Below, one piece after another: positions 1-8,833 of a stretch of DNA of 64,000 nt; positions within the stretch are counted from its first letter, which is position 1; every line of letters begins with the position of its first letter. A program made the translations under genes and the position numbers. This DNA is from DASVEG01 sp035540495 (GTDB lineage Bacteria > Actinomycetota > Acidimicrobiia > Acidimicrobiales > CADCTF01). The notes under the pieces are model-generated. The model searched no databases and was not told the origin of the DNA. It saw only the letters and a program-made list of their open reading frames with translations. The stretch is taken from the NCBI GenBank assembly GCA_035540495.1, contig DATLGL010000064.1:62001-126000 (forward strand), written 5' to 3'.

Positions 1-2
1 AT

Positions 3-1139
3 TACCTCGCCACCGTTCCATCGGTGTTCTCGCTCGTGGCTCGTGCTCTGGCCGTCCACGGTCTGGCCAAGCCGGACACCGACGAGTCGTTCGTTCGCGT
101 CGTCTTCGAGAAGCCGTTCGGGCACGACCTCGAAAGTGCTCGGTCTCTCGACCGCGAGCTCCACGGCGTGCTCGATGAAGACCAGATCTACCGCATCGAC
201 CACTACCTCGGGAAGGAGACGGTCCAGGGCGTCTTCGCCCTCCGGTTCGCGAACGCGATCTTCGAGCCCATCTGGAACCGGCGCTACGTCGACGCGGTGC
301 AGATCACCGTCGCCGAGTCGGTCGGCGTCGGACACCGGGCCGGCTTCTACGAGTCGGCCGGCGCGATGCGCGACATCGTGCAGAACCACGTGATGCAGGT
401 GCTGGCCTCCATGGCGATGGAACCGCCTTCGCAGTTCGACGCCCAGTCGATCCGCGACGAGAAGGTGAAGGTGCTCCGCTCTGTAGCCACCCTCACGCCG
501 GCGGAGGTCGAGACCGAGGTCGTGCGGGGGCAGTACGACCGCGGGTGGGTCGAGGGCGAGGAGGTGGTCGGCTACCGAGAGGAGGAAGGCGTGGCGCCCG
601 GCAGCCGCACCGAGACGTATCTGGCCATGCGCCTCTTCGTCGACAACTGGCGGTGGGCGGACGTCCCGTTCTACGTCCGCACCGGCAAGCGTCTTCCGAA
701 GCGGGTCACCGAAGTCGCTCTCGAGTTCAAGGCCGTGCCCCACCTGCCGTTCGCGACGACCCTCACCCGAGGCCTCGACCGGAACGCGCTGGTGCTGCGG
801 ATCCAGCCGGACGAGGGCATCACCCTTCGCTTCGGTGCCAAGGTGCCGGGGCAGGCGTTCAAGGTGCGCACCGTGTCGATGGATTTCTCCTACGGCGCCG
901 CGTTCGTCGAGGAGACGCCTGACGCGTACGAGCGGTTGCTCCTCGACGCGATGGTGGGCGACCCGACGCTCTTCATCCGGACCGACGAGGTCGAGCACTC
1001 CTGGCGGATCGTGCAGCCGATCCTCGACCGGTGGGCGGACGGGGACGCCCCCCTCGCCCGCTACGAGGCGGGCACATGGGGTCCGAAGGAAGCGGACGAG
1101 CTTCTCGAGCGCGAGGGGCACCGATGGCGCACACCATGA
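3..1139 (+). CDS. zwf: Glucose-6-phosphate 1-dehydrogenase (5'-truncated by window)
   Basis: Oxidises glucose-6-phosphate to 6-phosphogluconolactone with NAD(P)+, the first step of the oxidative pentose phosphate pathway in the cytoplasm. The frame is open from the first bases (Y-L-A-T-V-P..), so the N-terminal nucleotide-binding part lies upstream; 378 residues are visible. Seen directly: EKPFGHD near the window start and the active-site signature RIDHYLGKE (bases about 192-218), followed by the family's C-terminal beta+alpha domain. The end overlaps opcA, and pgl follows, which is the usual actinobacterial arrangement. The call is secure; only the start is missing. Confidence 0.97.
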   Translation, partial: YLATVPSVFSLVARALAVHGLAKPDTDESFVRVVFEKPFGHDLESARSLDRELHGVLDEDQIYRIDHYLGKETVQGVFALRFANAIFEPIWNRRYVDAVQITVAESVGVGHRAGFYESAGAMRDIVQNHVMQVLASMAMEPPSQFDAQSIRDEKVKVLRSVATLTPAEVETEVVRGQYDRGWVEGEEVVGYREEEGVAPGSRTETYLAMRLFVDNWRWADVPFYVRTGKRLPKRVTEVALEFKAVPHLPFATTLTRGLDRNALVLRIQPDEGITLRFGAKVPGQAFKVRTVSMDFSYGAAFVEETPDAYERLLLDAMVGDPTLFIRTDEVEHSWRIVQPILDRWADGDAPLARYEAGTWGPKEADELLEREGHRWRTP

Positions 1140-2143
1140 GCGGCGTGGTGCCGGACGAGATCTGCACGTTGTCGGTGTGGTCGGAGGACGCGGTCCGTCT
1201 GAGTGACGTGCTCGCCGCGCTCGAGGCCATGCGGAAGCCCGAGCCGATGCCCCCCACGCGCACGAGCGTGCTGACGCTCGTGGTCGTCGCGACGAAGGCG
1301 TCCTCGGCCGACCGAGCGGAGCAGGCACTGCACGAGCTCGGCGGCCGCCATCCGGCGCGGGTGCTCACGCTGCTGGTCGACCGAGACACAGCCGCGGCGC
1401 ACGCTCCCGGCGGTCTCGACGCGCACCTCACCCTTCTGGGGAGCGAGGCCGAAGGACACCCGGTCTGGTTCGAGGACGTGCGACTCACCGTGCGCGGGCG
1501 CGTCATCGACCACCTCGACTCCCTCGTCGAGCCCTTCACGATCCCCGACCTGCCGGTGGTCGTCTGGTTCGTCGACGGCTTACCGACGCCCGACGAGGCG
1601 TTGCTCGAGGCGGCCGACGTGGTGCTCGTTGACGCGCGTGACTTCGGCGACACCGACTGCTTCGCCACGCTGGCAGAGCTGCGTGCTCGCCCGCTCGTCG
1701 ACCTGTCTTGGCATCGGCTGCGGCCGTGGCGCGAGCTGCTCGCGTCGCTGTTCGAACGTCCCGACACCCGGCCCTTCCTCCGCGGCGTGCGATCGGTGCG
1801 GGTCGCCGGACGCACCGGGCCACGCCACCTGCTCGCCGGATGGATCGCCGACCGCTTGCAGGTCCCGACACCCGAGGTCCATCTCGAACCGGCCGAGCAC
1901 GTGAGCATCGAGGTGATCTGTGAGATCGACGGCCGGCACGGCCGGTTCGAGGTCGTCCGCACGAGCGACGAGCGCGTCGTGCGGGCGCGGGCCTCGGTGA
2001 CCGACGGCGCCACGTCGGAAGCGCTCGTCCCGCTCCCCGATCTGTCACCGGCCTGGGGACTCGCATCGGCGCTGTCGTCTCTCGACCGCGACGAGGTGTA
2101 CGAGGGTGCGCTCGCCAAAGCGCTCGTGCTTGCGAGCCGGTGA
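1124..2143 (+). CDS. opcA: Glucose-6-phosphate dehydrogenase assembly protein OpcA
   Basis: OpcA is an allosteric/assembly factor for glucose-6-phosphate dehydrogenase in actinobacteria and cyanobacteria. The 339-residue protein has no obvious catalytic motif. It is recognised from its overall sequence (an extended region around FTIPDLPVVVWFVDGLP) and from lying directly after zwf. I chose ATG 1124 because GAGGGG sits about 6 bases upstream; ATG 1136, which forms an ATGA overlap with the zwf stop, is the alternative. Either start overlaps zwf, so the two are translationally coupled. pgl follows after 25 bases. Confidence 0.9.
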   Translation: MAHTMSGVVPDEICTLSVWSEDAVRLSDVLAALEAMRKPEPMPPTRTSVLTLVVVATKASSADRAEQALHELGGRHPARVLTLLVDRDTAAAHAPGGLDAHLTLLGSEAEGHPVWFEDVRLTVRGRVIDHLDSLVEPFTIPDLPVVVWFVDGLPTPDEALLEAADVVLVDARDFGDTDCFATLAELRARPLVDLSWHRLRPWRELLASLFERPDTRPFLRGVRSVRVAGRTGPRHLLAGWIADRLQVPTPEVHLEPAEHVSIEVICEIDGRHGRFEVVRTSDERVVRARASVTDGATSEALVPLPDLSPAWGLASALSSLDRDEVYEGALAKALVLASR

Positions 2144-2155
2144 TCGAGGCGCACC

Positions 2156-2161
2156 TAGAGT
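2156..2161 (+). promoter_or_regulatory. Putative leaderless -10 element for pgl
   Basis: TAGAGT lies 7 bases before the GTG of pgl. It fits the TAnnnT pattern seen before many start codons in this window. There is no clear -35 element. Confidence 0.35.
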
Positions 2162-2168
2162 CGCCGGC

Positions 2169-2834
2169 GTGAACGGACAGCTGACCGTCGTCGACGACGT
2201 CCCTGCCGCGTTCGCCGCGCGCGTGGTCGAGGCGTACGAGGCGCGCGAGACGGAGAGCTTCTCCATCGCGCTGTCGGGCGGCGAGACGGCACGCCGCTGC
2301 TACGAGCGGCTGGCCGAGGTGGCGACCGAGCGCATCGACTGGTGGAAGGTCCAGATCTACTGGGGCGACGAACGCTGCGTCCCGTCGGACTCGCCGGAAT
2401 CGAACGAGCGCCTCGTCCGCGAGGCGCTGCTCGAGCGGGTCGGCGCGGCGGACGCGGTCTATCCGATGCGATGCGACGAAGGACCCGAGGCGTACCAGCT
2501 TCGAGTCGGCGACCTCGGCCGGTTCGACATCGTCCACCTCGGTCTCGGCCCCGACGGCCACACCGCGTCGCTGTTCCCCGAGTCGGCCGCGCTCGACGCC
2601 GACCCCGGGCTCCTCGTGGTGAGCAACGAGGATCCTCTCGGCAACAACCCCCACAAGCGCATGACGCTCACCTTCGCCGGCATCGCGCGCGCCCGACTCG
2701 TGCTGGTCACGGTCGAGGGCGAAGAGAAGGCCGACGCGATGCAGGCGGTGTACGAAGGCCGCGACGTGCCCGCTGCGAGGGTGACCGCCGACGAGGTCGT
2801 CTGGCTCGTCGACCCCGCTGCCGCGCCCCACTGA
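2169..2834 (+). CDS. pgl: 6-phosphogluconolactonase
   Basis: Hydrolyses 6-phosphogluconolactone, the product of zwf, to 6-phosphogluconate. The 221-residue protein is of the DevB/NagB-like type. Visible motifs are SIALSGGETA near residues 35-45 (phosphosugar binding), WGDERCVP (about 60-67) and the conserved block HLGLGPDGHTASLFP. The GTG start at 2169 is preceded by TAGAGT at 2156-2161, a possible leaderless -10 element, so pgl may have its own promoter besides read-through from zwf-opcA. Its length is normal for the family. Confidence 0.93.
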   Translation: MNGQLTVVDDVPAAFAARVVEAYEARETESFSIALSGGETARRCYERLAEVATERIDWWKVQIYWGDERCVPSDSPESNERLVREALLERVGAADAVYPMRCDEGPEAYQLRVGDLGRFDIVHLGLGPDGHTASLFPESAALDADPGLLVVSNEDPLGNNPHKRMTLTFAGIARARLVLVTVEGEEKADAMQAVYEGRDVPAARVTADEVVWLVDPAAAPH

Positions 2835-2910
2835 TTCCTCGCTCCTGGTCGCTGCGCGCACCTCCCGCCCGGTGCCCGGGTGCGGGGGCAGTTGCAGGTC
2901 GTCGTGGTCC

Positions 2911-2939
2911 GTTGCGGAAAGCAACTGACCTGCTACGGT
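2911..2939 (+). promoter_or_regulatory. Putative promoter and operator for the hxlR-fbiC unit
   Basis: TTGCGG (2912-2917) and TACGGT (2934-2939) are separated by 16 bases, and the ATG of the regulator is 7 bases further on, so the transcript would be leaderless. An inverted repeat GTTGC-n5-GCAAC (2911-2925) overlaps the -35, and another CAGTTGC copy lies at 2889-2895. HxlR regulators often control their own promoter, so this repeat is a candidate operator (inference). Confidence 0.4.
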
Positions 2940-2946
2940 GCGCGGG

Positions 2947-3420
2947 ATGTCGAACGACGGGGCGGGGCTCGGGTGCTCGATCGCACGCACCCTCGAGGTC
3001 ATCGGTGACCGCTGGTCGATCCTGATCCTGCGCGACTCGTTCCGGGGCGTGCGGCGCTTCGACGAGTTCCAGCGTGATCTGGGCATCGCGCGCAACATCC
3101 TCACCGACCGCCTCCAGAAGCTCGTCGACCACGGCGTGCTCGAACGGCGGCCGTACCAGCAGCGGCCTGTCCGCTACGAGTACCGGCTCACTCCGAAGGG
3201 GATCGACCTCTCCCCCGCCCTCGTCGCGCTGATGCGATGGGGCGACACCTGGCTGTGCGGCGACGCCGGCGCGCCCCTCGAGCTCACCCACAAGGCGTGC
3301 GGGACCCCGCTCGACCAGGCGTTCATCTGCTGGGAGTGCGAGACGACCGTCCGCCCGACCGAGATCCGCAGCCGCCCCGGCCCGGGCGCGCACGAACGCG
3401 CCCACAAGGAGACCGCGTGA
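2947..3420 (+). CDS. HxlR-family winged-helix transcriptional regulator with C-terminal Cys pair
   Basis: DNA-binding regulator of the HxlR (MarR-like winged helix) family, 157 residues. C10 and the segment GDRWSILILRDSFRG (about 20-34) are typical of the family, and the wing region is QQRPVRYEYRLTPKG. After the HTH core there is an extra tail with C104, C118, C128 and C131 (HKACG...CWEC), which looks like a small zinc-ribbon or redox centre. ATG 2947 is preferred over GTG 2938 because a TACGGT element lies 7 bases upstream. The stop overlaps the GTG of fbiC (GTGA), so the two are co-translated. This makes the protein a candidate regulator of F420 synthesis, although the ligand is unknown. 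Confidence 0.88.
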   Translation: MSNDGAGLGCSIARTLEVIGDRWSILILRDSFRGVRRFDEFQRDLGIARNILTDRLQKLVDHGVLERRPYQQRPVRYEYRLTPKGIDLSPALVALMRWGDTWLCGDAGAPLELTHKACGTPLDQAFICWECETTVRPTEIRSRPGPGAHERAHKETA

Positions 3421-5684
3421 ACCTGCTCGCCACGCCCCTCGACGAGCTGCTCGCGGCGGCGCGCGAGATCAAGTTCGCGACGACGGGGACTCGCGTCACC
3501 TGGTCGCCGAAGGTCTTTATCCCCTTGACGATGTTGTGCCGCGACAAGTGCGGCTACTGCACCTTCGCCAAGGCGCCCGCCCGCATCGACAGCCCGTACC
3601 TGACCCCGGAGCAGGTGCTCGCCATCGCCGAGCAGGGGAAGCGGGCTGGCGTTCGTGAAGCGTTGTTCACGCTCGGCGAGCGGCCCGAGGAGCGGTATCC
3701 CGTCGCCCGCGACTGGCTCGACGCGAACGGTTACGCGTCGACCATCGACTACCTCGCCGCGATGTGCAAGCTCGTGCTCGACGAGACCGGGCTGCTCCCC
3801 CACGCCAACGCCGGCGCGCTCCACCGAGACGAGCTGGCGAAGCTTCGCGAGGTCAGCGCGAGCCAGGGGATGATGCTCGAGTCGCTGCGCGACGACCTCG
3901 ACGCGCACCGCGGCTCGCCGGACAAGACGCCCGAGCGCCGCCTCGCGACCCTCGAGGCCGCCGGCGCGCTCAAGATCCCGTTCACGACCGGGATCCTCTG
4001 CGGGATCGGCGAGACGAGGCAAGACCGGATCGTCGCTCTCGACGCGATCGCCGACTCCCATCGCAGGCACGGCCACGTGCAAGAGGTCATCGTGCAGAAC
4101 TTCCTGCCGAAGCCGGGAACCTCCATGCACAACGCACCGCCGTGCCCGCACGACGAGTTCCTCTGGTCGATCGCTGCGGCGCGCCTCATCCTTCCGCCGG
4201 AGATCCACCTGCAGGCGCCGCCGAACCTGTCCGACGACTTCGGCGTCCTGCTCGACGCGGGCATCGACGACTGGGGCGGCGTCTCCCCGGTGACGATCGA
4301 CCACGTGAACCCGGAGCGCCCGTGGCCCGACGTCGAGAAGATCCGCGTCGAGACCGAGGCGGCAGGGCGCACGCTGGCACCGCGCCTCACCATCTACCCG
4401 GAGTTCGCTCTGGCACCCGCGACGTGGCTCGCGCCCGCGCTCCGGTTCCCCGTGCAGGACCTCTCCGACGCCGAAGGCCTCGCCCGTGATCCCTCGGAGC
4501 ACTGGTACTCCGGCGCCGACGAGGAACCGCCCGGCCTCGTGCCCGCGCCGCTCCCGACCGCCCACAGCCCGGTCGGTGAGGTGCTCGCCGGCGTGGCCGC
4601 GGGGCAGACCGTGGATGTCGACCAGATCGTCACCCTGTTCGGGGCCCGTGGGCCCGAGGTCGCCGCGGTCGCCGAGGTGGCCGACGACCTCCGGCGCCAG
4701 ATCTGCGGCGACGACGTCACCTTCGTCGTGAACCGCAACATCAACTACACGAACGTCTGCACCTTCAAGTGCCGGTTCTGCGCCTTCTCGAAGGGTCCGC
4801 TCTCTCTCAACCTCCGTGGCGCTCCCTACCTCCTCGACCTTTCGGAGATCACCGCCCGGGTCGTGGAGGCCGAGGCCAAGGGCGCGACCGAGGTCTGCCT
4901 TCAGGGAGGCATCCACCCCGACTTCGACGGCGACTACTACCTCCACGTGATCGAGGCGGTGCGCGAGGCGTCGCCGACGATCCACATCCACGGCTTCACC
5001 GCGCTCGAGGTGACGGAGGGGGCGAAGCGCAACGAGGAGCCGCTGGCCGACTACCTGAAGCGACTGATGGCGGCGGGGCTCAAGACGCTGCCCGGCACGG
5101 CGGCCGAGATCCTCGACGACGAGATCCGGGCCGACCTCTGCCCCGACAAGATCACCACCGACGAGTGGCTCGACGCGCACCGCACCGCGCACTCCGTCGG
5201 CCTCCGGTCGAACGTCACGATCATGTTCGGCTCGATCGAGCAGCCGGTGCACTGGGCCCGCCACATCGTGCGCACCCGCGCGCTCCAACGAGAGACCGGC
5301 GGCTTCACCGAGTTCGTGCCCCTCCCGTTCGTGCACATGGCGGCGCCGATGTACCTGCAGCGGAAGAGCCGTCGTGGGCCCACGTTCCGCGAGGCGCTGC
5401 TCATGCACTCGGTCGCGCGCATCGCCTACCGCGGCGCGATCGACAACATCCAGGTGTCGTGGGTCAAGATGGGCTCGGCCGGCGCACGCCAGGCGCTGCA
5501 GGCGGGCGCCAACGACCTCGGGGGCACCCTCATGGACGAGAACATCTCACGGGCCGCCGGTGCGACGCACGGTCAGGAGATGAATGCGGAGGGGTTCGCG
5601 GCCATGGTCGAGGGGCTGCCGAGGCCGCGTCGCGTCGTGCCGCGGACGACGCTGTACGGCACCCCCGTCACCACCGGCGTCTGA
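3417..5684 (+). CDS. fbiC: FbiC: fused 7,8-didemethyl-8-hydroxy-5-deazariboflavin (FO) synthase
   Basis: Makes FO, the chromophore of coenzyme F420, from tyrosine and a riboflavin precursor using two radical-SAM domains. The 755-residue protein carries a CofG-like N-terminal half with the cluster motif C41-RDK-C45-GY-C48 and a CofH-like C-terminal half with C448-TFK-C452-RF-C455. The fused form is typical of actinobacteria; archaea and cyanobacteria have two proteins. GTG 3417 is chosen because AAGGAG lies at 3406-3411 and it overlaps the preceding stop (GTGA). An F420-dependent LLM-type oxidoreductase at 43222-44163 is a likely user of the cofactor. The 3' end overlaps the convergent gene by 17 bases. 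Confidence 0.95.
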   Translation: MNLLATPLDELLAAAREIKFATTGTRVTWSPKVFIPLTMLCRDKCGYCTFAKAPARIDSPYLTPEQVLAIAEQGKRAGVREALFTLGERPEERYPVARDWLDANGYASTIDYLAAMCKLVLDETGLLPHANAGALHRDELAKLREVSASQGMMLESLRDDLDAHRGSPDKTPERRLATLEAAGALKIPFTTGILCGIGETRQDRIVALDAIADSHRRHGHVQEVIVQNFLPKPGTSMHNAPPCPHDEFLWSIAAARLILPPEIHLQAPPNLSDDFGVLLDAGIDDWGGVSPVTIDHVNPERPWPDVEKIRVETEAAGRTLAPRLTIYPEFALAPATWLAPALRFPVQDLSDAEGLARDPSEHWYSGADEEPPGLVPAPLPTAHSPVGEVLAGVAAGQTVDVDQIVTLFGARGPEVAAVAEVADDLRRQICGDDVTFVVNRNINYTNVCTFKCRFCAFSKGPLSLNLRGAPYLLDLSEITARVVEAEAKGATEVCLQGGIHPDFDGDYYLHVIEAVREASPTIHIHGFTALEVTEGAKRNEEPLADYLKRLMAAGLKTLPGTAAEILDDEIRADLCPDKITTDEWLDAHRTAHSVGLRSNVTIMFGSIEQPVHWARHIVRTRALQRETGGFTEFVPLPFVHMAAPMYLQRKSRRGPTFREALLMHSVARIAYRGAIDNIQVSWVKMGSAGARQALQAGANDLGGTLMDENISRAAGATHGQEMNAEGFAAMVEGLPRPRRVVPRTTLYGTPVTTGV

Positions 5685-6552
5685 CCCGCCGGGAGCCGTC
5701 GTCGCCGACCACCACGGTCGCCGGGACAAGCGCGGCTTCCCACGTGATCGGCCCTGCGGGTTCCCACTCCGCCACGACGACCTCGAACTCGCGCCCGTCG
5801 TCGCTCCCGCCCGTCACGTCGAGCACCAGTTCGCCGTCGGGCTCGCTGATGCCGCGGCCCCACACGTTCGTCAGCCAGCCGACCGGCAGCTCCGCGCTCA
5901 CGGCAACCGGCTGGCCGGTATCGAGCCGCGCGGCGACCATCGGCGACGCCCGTTCGGGGCGGGCCGGGGAGATGCTGATCTCCGCCGGTCCGCAGCCGAG
6001 GCGCTCGCCGAAGCGACGGATCGCCGGCGTCGCTCGCACCGACAGCGCGGCGCCGACGCGAAGGCCGTGGGTCGCCCGGAACGCCTCGTCGCTCCACCGA
6101 TCGGCGCACGATGCGAGAACGGTCAGCACCAGGCGGTCGATCATCGGGCCACTCATCGACAGGAGGCGCCGGAGGTCGTCGCGCCGTTGGAGGCTGCGCT
6201 CGACCGCCGCGATCGCCGCCGAAGGAAGCGAGCGGCGGGGGAAGCCCACCGACGACGTCGCGAGCTCGCCGTCGCTGGAAGGAGGAAGCCCGAGGTCGAG
6301 CTCGCCAGGACGGCGTCCGAGCGTCACGAGCTCCGGGGATGCGATGTGGCGGTGCCACGCATCGAACAACACGACGCAGCCCGGCGGATCGCCACCGAGG
6401 GCAGCGAGTGATCGTTCGGCCGCAGGATCGTCGTGGTCGACGAGCTCGAGCACACCGCGCGACCATCGCACCCGGTGCTCCGCGCCGCCGCACGTGACGG
6501 ACGCCTCCGCGTCGGCGAGCCCCGCCCACCACGGCGGGACGTGCGGCCTCAC
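5668..6552 (-). CDS. Unrecognised protein, third gene of the zinc-ribbon operon
   Basis: I do not recognise this 294-residue protein. No signal peptide or membrane segment is visible. It starts with a WWAGLADAEASV segment, has a mid-region with Leu/Arg-rich helices (SLQRRDDLRRLLSMSG), and ends in a beta-rich Val-rich part (LVLDVTGGSDDGREFEVVVAEWEP). The GTG at 6552 overlaps the stop of the preceding gene (GTGA); GTG 6558 is an alternative. Coupled translation suggests it works with the protein encoded by 6549-7460. It overlaps the end of fbiC convergently. Confidence 0.7.
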   Translation of the reverse strand: MRPHVPPWWAGLADAEASVTCGGAEHRVRWSRGVLELVDHDDPAAERSLAALGGDPPGCVVLFDAWHRHIASPELVTLGRRPGELDLGLPPSSDGELATSSVGFPRRSLPSAAIAAVERSLQRRDDLRRLLSMSGPMIDRLVLTVLASCADRWSDEAFRATHGLRVGAALSVRATPAIRRFGERLGCGPAEISISPARPERASPMVAARLDTGQPVAVSAELPVGWLTNVWGRGISEPDGELVLDVTGGSDDGREFEVVVAEWEPAGPITWEAALVPATVVVGDDGSRRVRRRW

Positions 6553-7460
6553 AGCCACAGCTGCTCCTCGATGCGCTCCGAGCCGCGCGTGATCCGCACC
6601 GACATGCTGCTCACGCCGGCCATCAGCCCGGGACGGAGGCGGAAGACGACCGGCCCGCCCTCGCCTCGCCGGATCCCGACCTGCCCGAGGTGGAGCCGGC
6701 CGGCGTCGTCGAAGACGCTGCACCGCCAGCCGACCGTCGACAGCGACGTGTCGGGCAGCTCCGGTGCGTCGACGTCGAGCTCAAGGACCGACTCCGACCA
6801 CGCGACCTTCCGAACCACGACGGGCCGGCCTGCCATCGTGCCGACGGCGACCTCGAGGTCGACGGACGCGGCAGGCTCGGTGGCGCCGGTCAGCGGCGCA
6901 GGACGCGACCGGAGGAATCCCAGCCATCCCCGGTCGGCTTCCCCCAGGGGTGCATCGACGAAGAACCCCGCCGCGTGGAACGTCGCCGCGACATCGGCGA
7001 GCCGTGCCGGCCCGTGCGGAAGCGCGCCTGCGGCCTGCAAGGCGCGCACGGCCGGCCCGAGCACCTCGAGCACGCGCATCCCGAGCATCGGGTTGGCGCC
7101 AGGTTGGATGTCGGCCACGAGGTCGAGGTGGTGCTCGATCTCTGCTTCCAGCCAGCCGTCGCCGCGACGGCGCACCGGCTGCCGATCGGGATCCCACGCC
7201 GGAAACGCACGGCCGCCGAACGAATGAGCGACGGTGAGCCCGCGGACGGCGAGCGCGTCGTCGAGCTCGGCCACGATCGCCTCCGCCCGCGACGGCTCGA
7301 CAGCGCCGACGACCATCAGTGCGTCGGCGACCGTGCGGAACGAGCGGCGAGCGTCCCAGACGCCGTGCTCGTCGCCGGCGTGCGTGGCGGAGGCGAGCGC
7401 CTCCTCGAGCACCAGCCAGAGATGGGCCTCGCCCCGCCGGTCAGCGAGACGATCGGGCAC
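6549..7460 (-). CDS. Unrecognised protein, second gene of the zinc-ribbon operon
   Basis: A 303-residue cytoplasmic-looking protein of unknown family. The N-terminal half is helical (HLWLVLEEALASATHAGDE), and the C-terminal third looks like a beta-sandwich (SVFDDAGRLHLGQVGIRRGE; VSSMSVRITRGSER). The GTG start at 7460 directly follows the stop of the zinc-ribbon gene with no gap, and its own stop overlaps the next start. All three genes are therefore one tightly coupled unit. No catalytic motif is apparent. Confidence 0.72.
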   Translation of the reverse strand: MPDRLADRRGEAHLWLVLEEALASATHAGDEHGVWDARRSFRTVADALMVVGAVEPSRAEAIVAELDDALAVRGLTVAHSFGGRAFPAWDPDRQPVRRRGDGWLEAEIEHHLDLVADIQPGANPMLGMRVLEVLGPAVRALQAAGALPHGPARLADVAATFHAAGFFVDAPLGEADRGWLGFLRSRPAPLTGATEPAASVDLEVAVGTMAGRPVVVRKVAWSESVLELDVDAPELPDTSLSTVGWRCSVFDDAGRLHLGQVGIRRGEGGPVVFRLRPGLMAGVSSMSVRITRGSERIEEQLWL

Positions 7461-7679
7461 TCACCACTCCCAGTACTCCTGAGGCAACTTGCCCTCGATG
7501 GCGCGGATGTTGGCGCGGACGCAGGTCATGCACTGGTAGCGGACGCCGCCCCGCTCGACCTCGAACGACCACCCCTCGGGCAGCCCGTCGGCGGGCGCCT
7601 CGGCCTGGGAGCCGCAGCGGCTGCACGTGCGCACGACCGGCGACGCGTCGCCCGGCTCGGTTCCCGGAGGGCCTCCCAC
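7461..7679 (-). CDS. Small zinc-ribbon protein
   Basis: A 72-residue protein with two Cys pairs, CSRC (about 19-22) and CMTC (about 50-53), the usual spacing for a small zinc ribbon. It ends in LPQEYWEW. It heads the minus-strand operon 7679-5668. TACCCT at 7691-7686 (minus) lies 6 bases before the GTG, suggesting a leaderless mRNA. Its function is unknown; nucleic-acid or protein binding is possible. Confidence 0.72.
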   Translation of the reverse strand: MGGPPGTEPGDASPVVRTCSRCGSQAEAPADGLPEGWSFEVERGGVRYQCMTCVRANIRAIEGKLPQEYWEW

Positions 7680-7685
7680 GGTGAC

Positions 7686-7691
7686 AGGGTA
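7686..7691 (-). promoter_or_regulatory. Putative leaderless -10 element for the 7679-5668 operon
   Basis: TACCCT on the minus strand, 6 bases before the GTG at 7679. The TA is shared with TAGAGG (7690-7695) on the plus strand, which lies just before the GTG of the divergent LOG gene. Confidence 0.4.
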
Positions 7692-7696
7692 GAGGG

Positions 7697-8833
7697 GTGA
7701 CGACTCGCCCCGGACGTGCCGACCACTCCCCCGAGGTGAGGGCGCGCGTCGACGCCTTCCTCGACGGCCTACCGGTCGGACGCAACCGCGACCTGCTCGC
7801 CGACATGCTCCTGAGCGTCGTCGATCTCGCCGAGGGCGACACCGACCGCCTCGACATGAAGATCGCGTCGGCGGCCCTCAACGAGATGGCCGGCGCGTTC
7901 GAGATCTTCGCCCCGTACCGGAACATCCCGAAGGTGACGATCTTCGGCTCGGCCCGGACCCAGCGCGACGACCCCCTGTACGCCCAGACCCGCGAGGCCG
8001 CTGCCGCCCTGGCCAGCAAGGGGTGGATGGTGATCACCGGGGCCGGTCCCGGGATCATGGCGGCCGGGCTCGAAGGCGCCGGACGAAAGATGTCGTTCGG
8101 GATCAACATCCGGCTGCCGTTCGAGCAGGGCGCGAACGAGTTCATCGCGAACGACCCGAAGCTCATCGAGATGAAGTACTTCTTCACAAGGAAGCTCATG
8201 TTGATGAAGGAGTCCGACGGCTTCATCGTGCTGCCCGGCGGCTTCGGCACGCTCGACGAGTCGTTCGAGCTGCTCACGCTCGTGCAGACGGGCAAGGCCG
8301 AGCCGTGCCCGATCGTCTTCCTCGAGGTGCCGGGCGGCAGCTACTGGCACAGCTGGCAGGACTTCCTCAAGGGGGAAGTGGCGCAACGCGGCCTCATCAG
8401 CGAGGACGACTGCAACCTCTACCGGATCACCGATGACGCCAACGAGGCCGTCGACGAGATCATCGGCTTCTACCGCAACTACCACTCACGCCGGTTCGTG
8501 GGCTCGACGCTCGTCGTGCGTGTCCGGCAGGCGCCGACGGACGACGAGATCGCGAAGCTCAACGACGACTTCGCCGACATGCTGACCCGCGGCCGCATCG
8601 AACGCAGCGGGCCGCTCGGTCCCGAGGTGAGCGGCAACGACCACGTCGATCTCCCGCGCCTCGCGCTGTCGTTCGACCAGGTTCACCACGGTCGCTTCCG
8701 CGCCTTCATCGACGCGCTCAACGGCCTCGCGTCCGCGCCGCAGCATCCTCCCGTCGCGGCCACCCGAGAGGAGGCGGCCGGCGGTCAGCCGATGGAGGCC
8801 GAGGTGCAGGACGGCGACGGCGATCAGCTGTAG
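7697..8833 (+). CDS. LOG-family protein (TIGR00730-type Rossmann fold)
   Basis: The LOG family contains cytokinin riboside 5'-monophosphate phosphoribohydrolases and relatives acting on nucleoside monophosphates. Visible in this 378-residue protein are FGSAR (83-87), TGAGPGIM (114-121) and the signature PGGFGTLDE (180-188). The family core is about 190-250 residues, so there are about 65 extra N-terminal residues and a C-terminal extension after residue 275. The GTG at 7697 is tight against the upstream TAGAGG element; GTG 7736 is a possible later start. The true substrate cannot be told from sequence. Confidence 0.88.
   Translation: MTTRPGRADHSPEVRARVDAFLDGLPVGRNRDLLADMLLSVVDLAEGDTDRLDMKIASAALNEMAGAFEIFAPYRNIPKVTIFGSARTQRDDPLYAQTREAAAALASKGWMVITGAGPGIMAAGLEGAGRKMSFGINIRLPFEQGANEFIANDPKLIEMKYFFTRKLMLMKESDGFIVLPGGFGTLDESFELLTLVQTGKAEPCPIVFLEVPGGSYWHSWQDFLKGEVAQRGLISEDDCNLYRITDDANEAVDEIIGFYRNYHSRRFVGSTLVVRVRQAPTDDEIAKLNDDFADMLTRGRIERSGPLGPEVSGNDHVDLPRLALSFDQVHHGRFRAFIDALNGLASAPQHPPVAATREEAAGGQPMEAEVQDGDGDQL

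Noticed and set aside
3174..5408. Very long open frame on the minus strand opposite fbiC
   Set aside because: It is antisense to a clear fbiC gene and Arg/Gly/Val-rich. High GC makes long shadow frames common, and no motif is seen.
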